DNA of 64,000 bases from contig NZ_CP081495.1 of the NCBI RefSeq assembly GCF_025919725.1, forward strand, positions 1,860,001-1,924,000. The letters run 5' to 3'. This DNA comes from Flavobacterium agricola (GTDB lineage: Bacteria; Bacteroidota; Bacteroidia; Flavobacteriales; Flavobacteriaceae). A program made the position numbers and the translations under genes. Of this stretch, positions 17,436 through 26,708 are shown piece after piece (positions within the stretch are counted from its first letter, which is position 1; each line of letters opens with the position of its first letter). The notes under the pieces are model-generated. The model saw only the letters and a list, made by a program, of their open reading frames with translations. It was not told the DNA's origin and did no database searches.

Positions 17436-18671
17436 TTATTGATTAGATATTTCTAAACTATTTAAAAGGTTTGCGCTTAACGCATGTTCTGCATATGCTT
17501 TATCTACATGTAAAATTCCTTGATCAGATCCAGGAATATCAAACATAGCATCAGTTAAAATAGCTTCGCAAAGCGAGCGTAAACCACGTGCTCCTAGTTT
17601 ATATTCTAAAGCTTTATCTACAATATAATCTAAAGCTTCATCATCAATGGTGAATGTGACATCATCCATAGCAAAAAGTTTAGCATATTGTTTAATTAAG
17701 GCATTTTTAGGCTCTGTTAAAATAGATCGTAACGTTTCACGATCTAACGGATCCATATGTGTTAAAACAGGTAAACGCCCAATAATTTCTGGAATTAAAC
17801 CAAAATCTTTAACATCTTTTGGTGTGATATATTGCAGTAAATTATCCTTATCAATATTGTCTGATTGCACAGATGATCCGTAACCCACAGATTGACGATT
17901 TAAACGTTTGGATATTACACGATCAATACCATCAAAAGCTCCACCGGCAATAAACAAAATATCTTTTGTATTTACCTCAACAAATTTTTGATCTGGGTGT
18001 TTACGCCCACCTTTTGGTGGCACATTAACTACGGTACCTTCAAGCAGTTTTAATAAAGCTTGTTGTACGCCTTCTCCAGAAACATCACGCGTGATGGATG
18101 GATTATCGCTTTTACGTGCAATTTTATCAACTTCATCAATAAAAACAATACCACGCTCAGCTTTAGCTACATCGTAATCAGCAGCTTGTAATAATCGGGT
18201 TAGAATGCTTTCAACATCTTCACCCACATATCCTGCTTCGGTTAAAACAGTTGCATCAACAATTGCTAAAGGCACATTAAGCATTTTAGCAATGGTTTTA
18301 GCAACTAATGTTTTACCTGTTCCGGTTTGTCCGACTAATAAAATGTTTGATTTTTCGATATCAATATCGTCATCACCAATAACTTGCATTAAACGTTTGT
18401 AATGGTTATATACGGCTACTGATAATGTTTTTTTAGTTTTATCTTGACCAATTACGTATTGATCTAAAAAGCTTTTAATTTCTTTTGGTTTGTATAAAAC
18501 TAATTCGTTTGTTAAATCTGAATGTTCGGTTTGCTTTAGTTCTTCTAACACAATTCCGTGAGCTTGTTCGATACAACGGTCGCAAATGTGCGAATTAATT
18601 CCGGCGATTAACAAGTTGGTTTCGGGTTTGCGACGTCCACAAAAAGAACATTCTAGTATTTCTTTTGCCAT
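17436..18671 (-). CDS. clpX: ATP-dependent Clp protease ATP-binding subunit ClpX
   Basis: A 411-residue AAA+ unfoldase that delivers substrates to ClpP. The N-terminal zinc-binding domain has Cys8, Cys11, Cys30 and Cys33. Walker A GQTGTGKT is at 114-121 and Walker B IVFIDE at 175-180 (Asp179, Glu180). The GYVGEDVE pore-loop region is at 147-154. A VGYGSSV loop takes the place of the IGF motif that docks on ClpP. The gene is 12 bases downstream of clpP, and tig lies upstream of both, which is the common tig-clpP-clpX order. Confidence 0.97.
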   Translation of the reverse strand: MAKEILECSFCGRRKPETNLLIAGINSHICDRCIEQAHGIVLEELKQTEHSDLTNELVLYKPKEIKSFLDQYVIGQDKTKKTLSVAVYNHYKRLMQVIGDDDIDIEKSNILLVGQTGTGKTLVAKTIAKMLNVPLAIVDATVLTEAGYVGEDVESILTRLLQAADYDVAKAERGIVFIDEVDKIARKSDNPSITRDVSGEGVQQALLKLLEGTVVNVPPKGGRKHPDQKFVEVNTKDILFIAGGAFDGIDRVISKRLNRQSVGYGSSVQSDNIDKDNLLQYITPKDVKDFGLIPEIIGRLPVLTHMDPLDRETLRSILTEPKNALIKQYAKLFAMDDVTFTIDDEALDYIVDKALEYKLGARGLRSLCEAILTDAMFDIPGSDQGILHVDKAYAEHALSANLLNSLEISNQ

Positions 18672-18683
18672 TAATTTTTGTTA

Positions 18684-19346
18684 TTATTTAGCACGTACTA
18701 AAACCTCATCAATCATACCGTATTCTTTAGCTTCTGCAGCTTTCATCCAGTAATCACGTTCAGAATCTTTGTACACTTTTTCGAAAGGTTGTTTTGAGTG
18801 TTGAGAAATAATTTGATATAACTCATCTTTTAGCTTCAACATTTCTTTTAAATTAATTTCCATATCTGTTGCAACACCTTGCGCACCACCAGAAGGTTGG
18901 TGAATCATTACGCGAGAATGTGGCAAAGCAGAACGTTTACCATCTGCTCCGGCACATAATAACACAGCGCCCATAGAAGCTGCCATACCGGTACAAATTG
19001 TTGCCACGTCTGGTTTTACAAATTGCATGGTATCGTAAATACCTAAACCTGCATATACGCTACCGCCTGGTGAATTAATATAAATTGAAATATCTTTAGA
19101 TGCATCAACACTTTCTAAAAAAAGTAATTGCGCTTGGATAATGTTTGCTACATAATCATCTACTCCGGTACCTAAAAATATAATACGATCCATCATTAAT
19201 CTAGAAAACACGTCCATTGAAGCTACGTTTAATTGGCGTTCTTCAATAATATATGGTGTCATACTACCAACAATTTTATCGTAATACAGGCTATTTACCC
19301 CATGGTGCTTTGTAGCGTAATTTTTAAATTCTTTACCGTAATCCAT
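18684..19346 (-). CDS. clpP: ATP-dependent Clp protease proteolytic subunit ClpP
   Basis: A 220-residue serine protease that forms the tetradecameric chamber. The catalytic triad is Ser124 (GMAASMG), His149 (RVMIHQP) and Asp198 (ERDYW). The N-terminus is about 25 residues longer than mature E. coli ClpP, which may reflect a propeptide. The IYINSPGGSV segment lines the chamber. It lies between tig (107 bases upstream, across a hairpin) and clpX. Confidence 0.97.
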   Translation of the reverse strand: MDYGKEFKNYATKHHGVNSLYYDKIVGSMTPYIIEERQLNVASMDVFSRLMMDRIIFLGTGVDDYVANIIQAQLLFLESVDASKDISIYINSPGGSVYAGLGIYDTMQFVKPDVATICTGMAASMGAVLLCAGADGKRSALPHSRVMIHQPSGGAQGVATDMEINLKEMLKLKDELYQIISQHSKQPFEKVYKDSERDYWMKAAEAKEYGMIDEVLVRAK

Positions 19347-19375
19347 ATTTTTTAGTTTTCCTTAACTTTAATAAT

Positions 19376-19406
19376 AAAAGAGCGTCAAACAATAAGGTTG
19401 ACGCTC
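19376..19406 (-). terminator. Terminator-like hairpin between tig and clpP
   Basis: A 9-bp perfect stem (GAGCGTCAA at 19380-19388 with TTGACGCTC at 19398-19406) ends on the minus strand with TTTTATTATT. It may end part of the tig transcripts before clpP. Confidence 0.75.
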
Positions 19407-19453
19407 AAATATAACTATTTTTTGATAAAGATATTATTTATAAATCTTTAAAA

Positions 19454-20779
19454 TTATGCTTCTCCGTACATTACTTTAACGAATTCGTCAAAAGTAACAT
19501 CTTTAGAAGTTGCTTTAACTTTATCTTTAAATAAGTTTACGATTTTTTCGCTCATTATTTGGTCTGATAAACGTTTAGCTTCTTCTTGGTTTGATAATAC
19601 ACGGTTTACAATGTTTTCAACATCTGCATCAGATGGATCTGTTTGTCCAAATTGAGCCATTTGTTGTTTAATTACTGTAGCTGCGTATGTTTTAATTTCT
19701 TCAAAAGTTAATTGTAAGTTATTTTCTGTTACAACTTTACCTTCAATTAATTGGTAACGTAAACCTTTTTCAGATTTTGCAAACTCTTCTTCAGCTTGAT
19801 CTGCAGTTAATGGTGTTTCACCTACGGTTTGGATCCATTTTTTTAAGAACTCAGCTGGTAATTCAAATTTAGTATTTTCTAATAACGATTCTGTTACGTC
19901 GTTTAAAAATTTTTGATCTGCTTGTTGTTCGAATTGTTTTAAAGCATCTTCTTTAATTTTTTCTTTTAATTCTTCAACAGAATTAACAACACCAGCACCA
20001 AATAATTTGTCAAATAATTCTTGGTTTAACTCAGCTTTTGTATTTGTAGTAATTCCTTCAATAGTGAATTGAACTTCCACATCTAAACCATGAACTGCTT
20101 CGTGATCTAAACCTAAGTATTCCATTAATTTATGCTCATCGTCAAATAAACCTTTTGTGTTTACTGTAACAACGTCACCAACTTTTTTACCAATGAATTT
20201 TTTGATATCAGTTTTACGTTTAAATGTATCAACCGTAATTGAAGTTGTGTGGTTAATACCCGCTTCTTCGTTTACGAATGTACCTTTTAAATCATCACCA
20301 TCTTCAACTTTTTCTTTAGTTACAAGAGCTCCAAATTGTTTTTGGATTCTTTCTAACTGCTCTTCTAACATTTCGTCAGAAACAGTGATGTTGTATCTTG
20401 TAACGTTTGCTTTAGATAAATCTACAGAAAATTCTGGAGCTAAACCTAATTCAAATTCAAAAGTAAATGCATCTGCATCAAAGTCAAATTCTTTAGTTTC
20501 TTTAGGAATTGGATTTCCTAAAATTTCAATTTTTTCTTCAACTAAATATTGGTTTAAACGCTCTTGTAATAATTTATTAACCTCGTCTAAAACTACAGCT
20601 TTACCGTATTGTTTTTTAATTAACGACATTGGTACTGCACCTTTTCTAAACCCAGGAATAGAAGCCGTTTTACGGTAATCACCTAATATTTTTTCTACTT
20701 TTGATGCGTAGTCTTCTTTAGCTACCTCAATAGTAACCACTGCATTTAATGCATCAACGTTGGTTTTTGTAATATTCAT
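19454..20779 (-). CDS. tig: Trigger factor
   Basis: A 441-residue ribosome-associated folding chaperone and peptidyl-prolyl isomerase. The ribosome-docking signature GFRKGAVP is at 43-50 (IPGFRKGAVPMSLIKKQYG). A central domain runs through VEDGDDLKGTF and KFIGKKVGD, and a long helical C-terminal domain closes the protein. Length and domain order fit Bacteroidota trigger factors, in which the PPIase domain is divergent. A consensus promoter lies 30-60 bases upstream. Confidence 0.94.
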   Translation of the reverse strand: MNITKTNVDALNAVVTIEVAKEDYASKVEKILGDYRKTASIPGFRKGAVPMSLIKKQYGKAVVLDEVNKLLQERLNQYLVEEKIEILGNPIPKETKEFDFDADAFTFEFELGLAPEFSVDLSKANVTRYNITVSDEMLEEQLERIQKQFGALVTKEKVEDGDDLKGTFVNEEAGINHTTSITVDTFKRKTDIKKFIGKKVGDVVTVNTKGLFDDEHKLMEYLGLDHEAVHGLDVEVQFTIEGITTNTKAELNQELFDKLFGAGVVNSVEELKEKIKEDALKQFEQQADQKFLNDVTESLLENTKFELPAEFLKKWIQTVGETPLTADQAEEEFAKSEKGLRYQLIEGKVVTENNLQLTFEEIKTYAATVIKQQMAQFGQTDPSDADVENIVNRVLSNQEEAKRLSDQIMSEKIVNLFKDKVKATSKDVTFDEFVKVMYGEA

Positions 20780-20810
20780 TATTATTTATTTTAATACTAA
20801 AATTGGCTTG

Positions 20811-20841
20811 CAAAAATAAAAAATATTTAATTGCGAAACAA
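20811..20841 (-). promoter_or_regulatory. Promoter of tig-clpP-clpX
   Basis: On the minus strand TTG (20841-20839), 20 bases, then TATTTTTG (20818-20811), matching TTG-N17-23-TAnnTTTG. It is about 30 bases before the tig start. Confidence 0.65.
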
Positions 20842-20883
20842 AATTTTAATACATTGTATTTCAATAATCTATTAACTTGTTAA

Positions 20884-21231
20884 TTATTGCTGGTTGCTTA
20901 CAAATATGGAATCTATAATTCCTTTTGCAAAAGACAATACAATTGAAAATAATAACGCGTACCAAAAGCCTGAAACTTGAAATCCGTTTATTAGTTTTCC
21001 GGCTAAAATTACAATCACTGCATTTATCACAAATAAAAACAATCCAAAAGTTACTACGGTTATAGGAAAGGTAAAAAATACCAAAACAGGTTTGATAAAG
21101 GTATTTAATAAGGCTAAAATAATAGCTACGCCTAAAGCTGACCACCAACTTGTTACTTGAATTCCGGGTAAAAAATTAGCTAATAATAAAATAATTAATG
21201 AGGTAATAATAAAATCTAATACTAATGCCAT
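20884..21231 (-). CDS. COG1950 / phage-holin-superfamily IV membrane protein
   Basis: A 115-residue protein made almost entirely of four hydrophobic helices (FIITSLIILLLANFLPG, ALGVAIILALLNTFIKP, TFPITVVTFGLFLFVINA, GFWYALLFSIVLSFAKGIID). The ALLNTFIKPVL and FPITVVTFGLFLFVINA motifs are those of the YvlD-like family annotated as phage holin family (superfamily IV). No phage genes are nearby, so this is a housekeeping membrane protein and not evidence of a prophage. The function is unknown. Confidence 0.8.
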   Translation of the reverse strand: MALVLDFIITSLIILLLANFLPGIQVTSWWSALGVAIILALLNTFIKPVLVFFTFPITVVTFGLFLFVINAVIVILAGKLINGFQVSGFWYALLFSIVLSFAKGIIDSIFVSNQQ

Positions 21232-21278
21232 AATTCAATTTTTTATAGTTAATTACTTAAAATTACAGTTTTATTATG

Positions 21279-21316
21279 AAAAAAAAAGTTTTACCTGCAG
21301 GTAAAACTTTTTTTTT
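21279..21316 (-). terminator. Terminator of the fadL-SGNH operon
   Basis: A perfect stem of about 16 bp (core GTTTTACC at 21288-21295 with GGTAAAAC at 21300-21307, flanked by A- and T-runs) around loop TGCA. It follows the stop codon of the SGNH gene on the minus strand. Confidence 0.92.
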
Positions 21317-21331
21317 ATTATTTATTACGAA

Positions 21332-22900
21332 TTAGTTAGTTGGCAAAATAGTTGCACCAGGGAATGTATTTGGCACATATTCTGGCAATTTAGCTCCATA
21401 ATGTTTTTCAATTACTTTCATAACTTCATTAGCAACAAATGCATAACCACGTGCGTTTGGATGTACCCCATCTAAAGAGAAAAGTACGATACCAACCGTT
21501 GCAGTAGAAAAATAGTTTGCATTGTATTTAATACCGCTGTAAACAATTCCGTTTGTAGATAATTGTTGCATAATAGCATTCATATCAGCTACCGGAATAT
21601 CTTTTGCACCTGCAATTTGACGAATGGTTTGATTAAATGATGTAGTTGCCGTTGTAATATTAGCTTGTTCATCTGGCGTTAACACAAACTGATCTGTTAA
21701 AGGCACTGTTACACCAAATGCGTTAAATGGCGCTGGTAAAGAACCTTGCTCAGTTCCAATAACCGAACTTGCTGTTAAAACTAATAAATCTGATGCTGTT
21801 GCATGACGTGCCTTACCTAATAAGGTTCCTAACTGAGGAGCTAAAGCAGCATAAGGCGTTTGACTTATTACCGCTGTAATTACCGCGCTCATATCTGGTA
21901 ATGTTTCGTCAACAATTAAAACAGGATTTCCTGCTGCTGTACTAAAAGTAGTAAAACGTTTTGCTTGTTGCGCCGATTCTAAACCTTGGTTTAACCCAAC
22001 AAATAATGCATTTAATGTATTAATTGTAGCTTCTCCTACTTCAGGGTTACCTTGTCCTAATGCCGTTGCTGTTAACGGGTTAAAAGGAACCGTTGTAAAA
22101 TAAGGAATTGATGTTACATTTGGAATTGTTGCTACAACACCTTTTGCTCCGTTAGCTGTTAAAGCATCCATAATTGCTGCATAAGCTCCTGCAAAAACAG
22201 TTGTACTCGTAATATCATTAGCTCCCCAAGTTGTAGGATCTGTTTCTGCAGCAGAACGAACAACTCCTGCCCCTCCAGATAAGGCGTAAGACAATACGTC
22301 GTTACTACCAATCCAATTGGTAAAAAAAGTTGGGTTTAATGAAACTGCATCAGCTAAAACCGTTGTATTAGGCGTAGTTGCCATTCTAACAAAATACGGG
22401 TTTGCTGCAGCTGGCAAACCTGCTGGATTACCATAGCCCGGTGCTACTAAATGAAAAGATTTTGCTCCTGGAACCCCCATATTATTAAACGCTTTAGCTT
22501 GGGGCGCTAAAGTTACTGTTGGAGTTGCATTAATAACCTGCGGCCCACCAGCTTTTAAGTTAATAATCATTTTTGGAGATTGAATAACATTTCCGTTAGC
22601 AATAATCCCCCCAACATTATTTACGTCATCAGCATAAGAAGGTTGCGTAAATTCGCCACCACCAACTAAAGCAAATTGTTTTGCTAATAAATTAGGAAAA
22701 GAATATGATTGCCCGGTACGGTACATTGCTCCATCCATATAACCAGAAGTTAACGAGTTACCAACAGCAACATATCGGCTAAAATCTGCCGTTCCGGCAG
22801 AATAGGATGCATTTGATAATTCATCTTTAAATTCTGGCTCACAAGATATAACACCTGTTGCAAGAGCTAAAGAGAATAATATATATTTTGTAGATTTCAT
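21332..22900 (-). CDS. SGNH/GDSL-type hydrolase lipoprotein
   Basis: A 522-residue exported lipoprotein: N-terminal signal with lipobox ending ATGVISC, so lipidation of Cys20. The SGNH blocks are recognisable: the nucleophile Ser in VAVGNSLTSGY (GNSL instead of the classical GDSL), GSND in NWIGSNDVLSY, and the catalytic Asp/His pair in DGVHPNARGYAF. Such enzymes hydrolyse lipids or acyl esters. It lies 30 bases after a FadL-type porin gene and shares its promoter, so release of acyl chains at the cell surface followed by uptake is a plausible joint role. The substrate is unknown. Confidence 0.82.
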   Translation of the reverse strand: MKSTKYILFSLALATGVISCEPEFKDELSNASYSAGTADFSRYVAVGNSLTSGYMDGAMYRTGQSYSFPNLLAKQFALVGGGEFTQPSYADDVNNVGGIIANGNVIQSPKMIINLKAGGPQVINATPTVTLAPQAKAFNNMGVPGAKSFHLVAPGYGNPAGLPAAANPYFVRMATTPNTTVLADAVSLNPTFFTNWIGSNDVLSYALSGGAGVVRSAAETDPTTWGANDITSTTVFAGAYAAIMDALTANGAKGVVATIPNVTSIPYFTTVPFNPLTATALGQGNPEVGEATINTLNALFVGLNQGLESAQQAKRFTTFSTAAGNPVLIVDETLPDMSAVITAVISQTPYAALAPQLGTLLGKARHATASDLLVLTASSVIGTEQGSLPAPFNAFGVTVPLTDQFVLTPDEQANITTATTSFNQTIRQIAGAKDIPVADMNAIMQQLSTNGIVYSGIKYNANYFSTATVGIVLFSLDGVHPNARGYAFVANEVMKVIEKHYGAKLPEYVPNTFPGATILPTN

Positions 22901-22930
22901 ATGTTTCGTTTCAAGAATTAATTAATTCAA

Positions 22931-24220
22931 TTAAATTTTATAGCTTAACCCAATACCTGGAGAAAATGCTGAGTTTTTGTATGTACCTCCAAATGTAGAA
23001 CGTTGTCCTCCACTTACAGGTTCTGGATGATAATCATACGATGCATTAATTTGACTAAATCTTAAGTATAAAAAGGAAGCATCAATAGATAATTTTGAGT
23101 TGATGTTGTAAGACAATCCACCTGTAAATGCATACGAATCGTTACGTGGCGTTTCTGGCGCAAAATAACCAGCTTGTACCGGAGATTCATCATAATACCA
23201 ACCAGCTCTTACCGTCCATTCAGGGTTTACTACATATTGAGCACCTAAACGGTATGTGTTTACGTTTTTGTAGTTACGTGGGTTTACGTTTGGATTACTT
23301 GGGTTTACTGGCGCTCCTGGCATTTCTGTAAAATCTACTGTTAAGTTATCATAAGCAGCCCATTGTGTTCTGTTATAATCAAAAGCTAGTAATAATTTTT
23401 CGGTAACTTGGTACGATAAACCAACCGTAATTTCGGCAGGTAAAGGTAAAGACGCATCAAACTTAGTTGTTCCGTTTTTGTATCCCAAACCACCCATAAA
23501 TGCAGGAATGTTGGTAAATTCAGCTTTTCCATCTTTCGCTTTCATTACAATTTCAGAACGGTAGTTAAAACCAAGTCTTAATTTATCAGTCGGGTTTAAC
23601 ATAAAACCAACATTATACCCCCATTGTACAATTCCATCACCTTTAATGTCAACATTTGGATGGTTTCCGTTTTCGTCTAATACGCCATCACCACGGAATA
23701 AGTTTTTATTAAAGTTTACACCACCAACGGCCATAATTGGTCCACCACCGATTGAGAAATAATCTGATAATTTAATTGCAATGGTTGGTTGAATAAAAAT
23801 AGCTTGTAATGAGATTTTATTTACTAAATGCGATCCAGCCCAGTTTTGATCCCATTTTACTGTACTTCCGTACGGAGAATAAACACCTAAAGCAGCTGTA
23901 AACCATTCGTTAACACGATAAGATGCGTAAGCGGAAAAAGGTGTTCCTTTGTTCTTAGATTCGTAAGCTAAATTATTTTCTACGCTTTGAAATTTGGTAT
24001 GACTTACCAAGTAATTTCCTCCAACAGAGGCGTTAAATTTCCCTTCTAAAAAAGACAAACCTGCAGGGTTAAAAAAAGTAGATTCTGCGCTACTAACCAC
24101 AGCTACCCCTGTATGCCCCATACCAAGTTGCTTTTGTCCTTGCATCGAAATACGATACCCGCCAGCAAAAACACTCGAAGTTGTTAAGACAGCAACTGTT
24201 AACGACATTAATTTTCTCAT
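22931..24220 (-). CDS. Outer membrane protein of the OmpP1/FadL/TodX family
   Basis: A 429-residue beta-barrel for import of hydrophobic compounds. It has a signal peptide (MRKLMSLTVAVLTTSSVFAGG), the N-terminal GMGHTGVAVVSSAESTFFNPAGL segment with the NPAG motif that forms the hatch, alternating barrel strands, and a final aromatic strand (FSPGIGLSYKI). FadL relatives carry long-chain fatty acids, and TodX/XylN relatives carry aromatic hydrocarbons. The second option is of interest here because the same window holds a benzoate operon, but the neighbouring SGNH lipoprotein favours lipids. Confidence 0.88.
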   Translation of the reverse strand: MRKLMSLTVAVLTTSSVFAGGYRISMQGQKQLGMGHTGVAVVSSAESTFFNPAGLSFLEGKFNASVGGNYLVSHTKFQSVENNLAYESKNKGTPFSAYASYRVNEWFTAALGVYSPYGSTVKWDQNWAGSHLVNKISLQAIFIQPTIAIKLSDYFSIGGGPIMAVGGVNFNKNLFRGDGVLDENGNHPNVDIKGDGIVQWGYNVGFMLNPTDKLRLGFNYRSEIVMKAKDGKAEFTNIPAFMGGLGYKNGTTKFDASLPLPAEITVGLSYQVTEKLLLAFDYNRTQWAAYDNLTVDFTEMPGAPVNPSNPNVNPRNYKNVNTYRLGAQYVVNPEWTVRAGWYYDESPVQAGYFAPETPRNDSYAFTGGLSYNINSKLSIDASFLYLRFSQINASYDYHPEPVSGGQRSTFGGTYKNSAFSPGIGLSYKI

Positions 24221-24258
24221 AATTAATTTTGTTTTTTTTATTATTTATTTTGCTAAAT

Positions 24259-24288
24259 CAAATATAAAACTAATTACCAATTTAGCAA
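24259..24288 (-). promoter_or_regulatory. Promoter of the fadL-SGNH operon
   Basis: On the minus strand TTG (24288-24286), 19 bases, then TATATTTG (24266-24259), a strong Bacteroidota match 38 bases before the start codon. The rest of the 255-base gap (24221-24475) is A/T-rich with no gene recognised. Confidence 0.75.
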
Positions 24289-24423
24289 TTTTTTTTACTA
24301 AAATATTATGTATGCATAATATTTTTATTGTTTTTCGGGGTTAAATATAATATTATATTTTTTTTTCAATCAAAGGCATATTTTAATTTAAATGAACAAA
24401 TCAGTTAATTTAACAAATTATAA

Positions 24424-24454
24424 ACAAAAAAAATCTCCCTAAAAAGGGAGATTT
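24424..24454 (-). terminator. Terminator of the pdxJ-hydrolase operon
   Basis: A 10-bp stem (AAATCTCCCT at 24431-24440 with AGGGAGATTT at 24445-24454) and loop AAAA, followed on the minus strand by a T-run. Confidence 0.9.
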
Positions 24455-24475
24455 TATAGTATTATAAGTAAAGTG

Positions 24476-25241
24476 TTATTTTTTTAGAAAATCGGTTACT
24501 AAGTCAAAAAACTGCGTGGGGTTTTCGGCATGTACCCAATGTCCAGCATTTGCTATGGTTGCGATTTTAGCTTGTGGAAAATGCTCGTGAATGCTATCTA
24601 AATCAGAATCAAGAATATAATCAGATTTTTCACCTCTTAAAAACAAAGTTGGTCCATCAAAAACCAAATCAGCAGGAACTGCTTCGCCAATAACTTCAGG
24701 ATCTTTGTTAAATACGGGTAAATTAAACCTAAAACCCAATTGTCCGGGTTCTACCCAATATAAATTTTTCAATAAAAATTGCTTGGTTCCTGGTTCTGAA
24801 ATATACGTTGAAACAACCTCGTCAACTTCTGCGGGATGGTTTAGTTGAAAAATCAACGGCATTTAATGCTTGTAAAATGGTTTGATGATGTGGTGCATAA
24901 TATTTTGGTGCAATATCGGCAACAATTAACTTTTCAATTAACTCAGGTTGTATCGCAGCTAAAAACATAACCAACTTACCGCCCATAGAATGCCCTAAAA
25001 AATGTGCTTTAGTAATGTTATGATGCGCACAATACGCAACAACATCTTGAGCCATTACTTGGTAGTTAAATACATCAGAATGAAAACTTTTACCGTGGTT
25101 ACGAACATCTAAAGCATGAACCTGAAAACCTTCGGCAGCAAATTTAGTAGATAACGATTTCCAGTTATCACTCATCCCCATATAACCGTGAATGATAATA
25201 AACGGAAATCCGGCTCCTTCTATTTTTGAATTAAGCAGCAT
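24476..25241 (-). CDS. Alpha/beta hydrolase, YbfF-like esterase (single frameshift)
   Basis: A hydrolase of 254 residues once the frame is repaired. The N-terminal part has the oxyanion segment IIIHGYMGMSDNW, VRNHGKS and the nucleophile elbow GHSMGG. The C-terminal part has the helper Asp in LRGEKSDYI and the catalytic His in AGHWVHAENP. This layout matches the YbfF/acyl-CoA esterase group. The frame breaks in VDFSTKPSR: one extra G in GGG at 24833-24835 (a C on the coding strand), whose removal joins the two halves as STKPSAEVDEVV. The ATG overlaps the pdxJ stop by one base, so translation is coupled. A sequence error is more likely than a true pseudogene. Confidence 0.82.
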
Positions 25242-25953
25242 TATTTTAATTTTTGATTGTACATATTCACCACGTTTTCTATTCCTAAATAAATAGATTC
25301 TGAAATTAAGGCATGCCCGATTGAAACTTCTAACAAGCCCGGAATATTTTGTTTGAAAAATTGAATATTATCTAAAGATAAATCGTGCCCTGCATTTACC
25401 CCTAAGTTTAGGTTGTTTGCTAATGTTGCAGCAGCTACGTAGGGCTCAATAGCTTTTAAATTTCCTAATCCGTATTGGGTAGCAAATTCTTCGGTGTACA
25501 ATTCAATACGATCTGCACCTGTTTCTTTTGCTCCTTCAATCATTTCTAAAACAGGATCTACAAATATCGAAGTACGAATGCTGTTTCTAGAAAATTCTTG
25601 GTTTACCTCGCGTAAAAATTCTTTATGTTTTATGGTATTCCATCCGCGTTAGATGTTAAAGCATCGTCTGCATCGGGCACTAAAGTTACTTGTGTTGGTT
25701 TAAGTTCAATAACCATATCAATAAACTTAGCAATAGGATTTCCTTCAATATTATATTCGGTATAAACCACATTTTTTAAATCGTACGCATCTTGGTAACG
25801 AATGTGTCGTTCGTCCGGACGCGGATGAATTGTTATGCCTTGTGCCCCAAAATTTTGTACATCTTGAGCAACTTTTAATAAATTTGGAACATTCCCTCCT
25901 CTGGAGTTACGTAAGGTTGCAATTTTATTTATATTTACAGATAATTTTGTCAT
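25241..25953 (-). CDS. pdxJ: Pyridoxine 5'-phosphate synthase (single frameshift)
   Basis: PdxJ condenses 1-deoxyxylulose 5-phosphate with 3-amino-1-hydroxyacetone 1-phosphate to give pyridoxine 5'-phosphate. Diagnostic segments are [68 protein letters not shown] and [16 protein letters not shown]. The frame is lost after TSNA: the expected GW.. continuation ([12 protein letters not shown]) appears if a G is restored at 25644-25645, where CC stands for an expected CCC. The repaired protein has 237 residues, the usual length. It is first in an operon with the alpha/beta hydrolase. Error in the sequence is likely because vitamin B6 synthesis is normally retained. Confidence 0.9.
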
Positions 25954-26047
25954 AGCTTAATGTGTTTTTACAAAAATACAAACTAATTATGAAGTTAATC
26001 TGCTTGGGGTTAATAATTTTAATCTTTTAAATAAAGGTGCACGTAGT

Positions 26048-26707
26048 ATGGAAGGAATTCAGGAATATCTAGTAAACGACATACAACCTTTGTCTGGTTC
26101 AGATACAACACAAAAGGTTTTAAAAATTGCACAAAAGCACAAATGCAACCACATTCCTATGGTACATAACGGCGTGTTTATGGGCTGTTTAAACGTAGAA
26201 GATGTCGAAAATGCAAGCACAAAAGATTCACTTACTGACTTTATTTATAACTTAGAAAAGTTTTTTGTTTTAAACACCGATTCTTGGTTTGAAGTTTTAC
26301 AAGTTTTTACAAAAAACCAAACCAATTTGGTTCCTGTTCTTAATCAAAACAACCAATATATTGGTTATTATGAGTTAGACGATTGTATTAAATTTTTGGC
26401 TGCATCACCTTTTTTTACTGAAGATGGCGGAACGCTTGTAATTGAAAAAGAAATTCATGCATATAGCTTTAGTGAAATTGCACAAATTATAGAAAGCAAC
26501 AACGGCAAACTTTTAGGTTTGTTTATTAGCCAGTTTACCGATGATGTTGTTCAAATCACATTAAAAACAAGCATTTTAGATTTAAACGGTTTACTACAAA
26601 CGTTTAGAAGATATGCCTACAACATTGTTAGCGAAAACCAAGACGACAATTACATGAATCGTTTAAAAAAACATTCGGATTACTTAGATAAATATTTAAA
26701 CATATAA
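26048..26707 (+). CDS. CBS-domain protein
   Basis: A 219-residue cytoplasmic protein with a pair of CBS motifs in its first 120 residues (VLKIAQKHKCNHIPMVHNGVFMGCL and QVFTKNQTNLVPVLNQNNQYIGYYE). A C-terminal ACT-like alpha/beta region follows (FSEIAQIIESNNGKLLGLFIS). CBS pairs usually sense adenine nucleotides. It ends one base before nadK, so it is likely a co-translated partner, a neighbourhood typical of Flavobacteriia. A role in tuning NAD kinase is only an inference. Confidence 0.8.
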   Translation: MEGIQEYLVNDIQPLSGSDTTQKVLKIAQKHKCNHIPMVHNGVFMGCLNVEDVENASTKDSLTDFIYNLEKFFVLNTDSWFEVLQVFTKNQTNLVPVLNQNNQYIGYYELDDCIKFLAASPFFTEDGGTLVIEKEIHAYSFSEIAQIIESNNGKLLGLFISQFTDDVVQITLKTSILDLNGLLQTFRRYAYNIVSENQDDNYMNRLKKHSDYLDKYLNI

Positions 26708-26708
26708 T

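Noticed and set aside
20157..20678. A 173-codon plus-strand ORF opposite tig
   Set aside because: Antisense to a conserved gene, with a composition that reflects the reverse of the trigger factor codons.
20884..21231. A phage holin suggesting a prophage
   Set aside because: The name holin derives from the superfamily; no phage structural, lysis or integrase genes are nearby.
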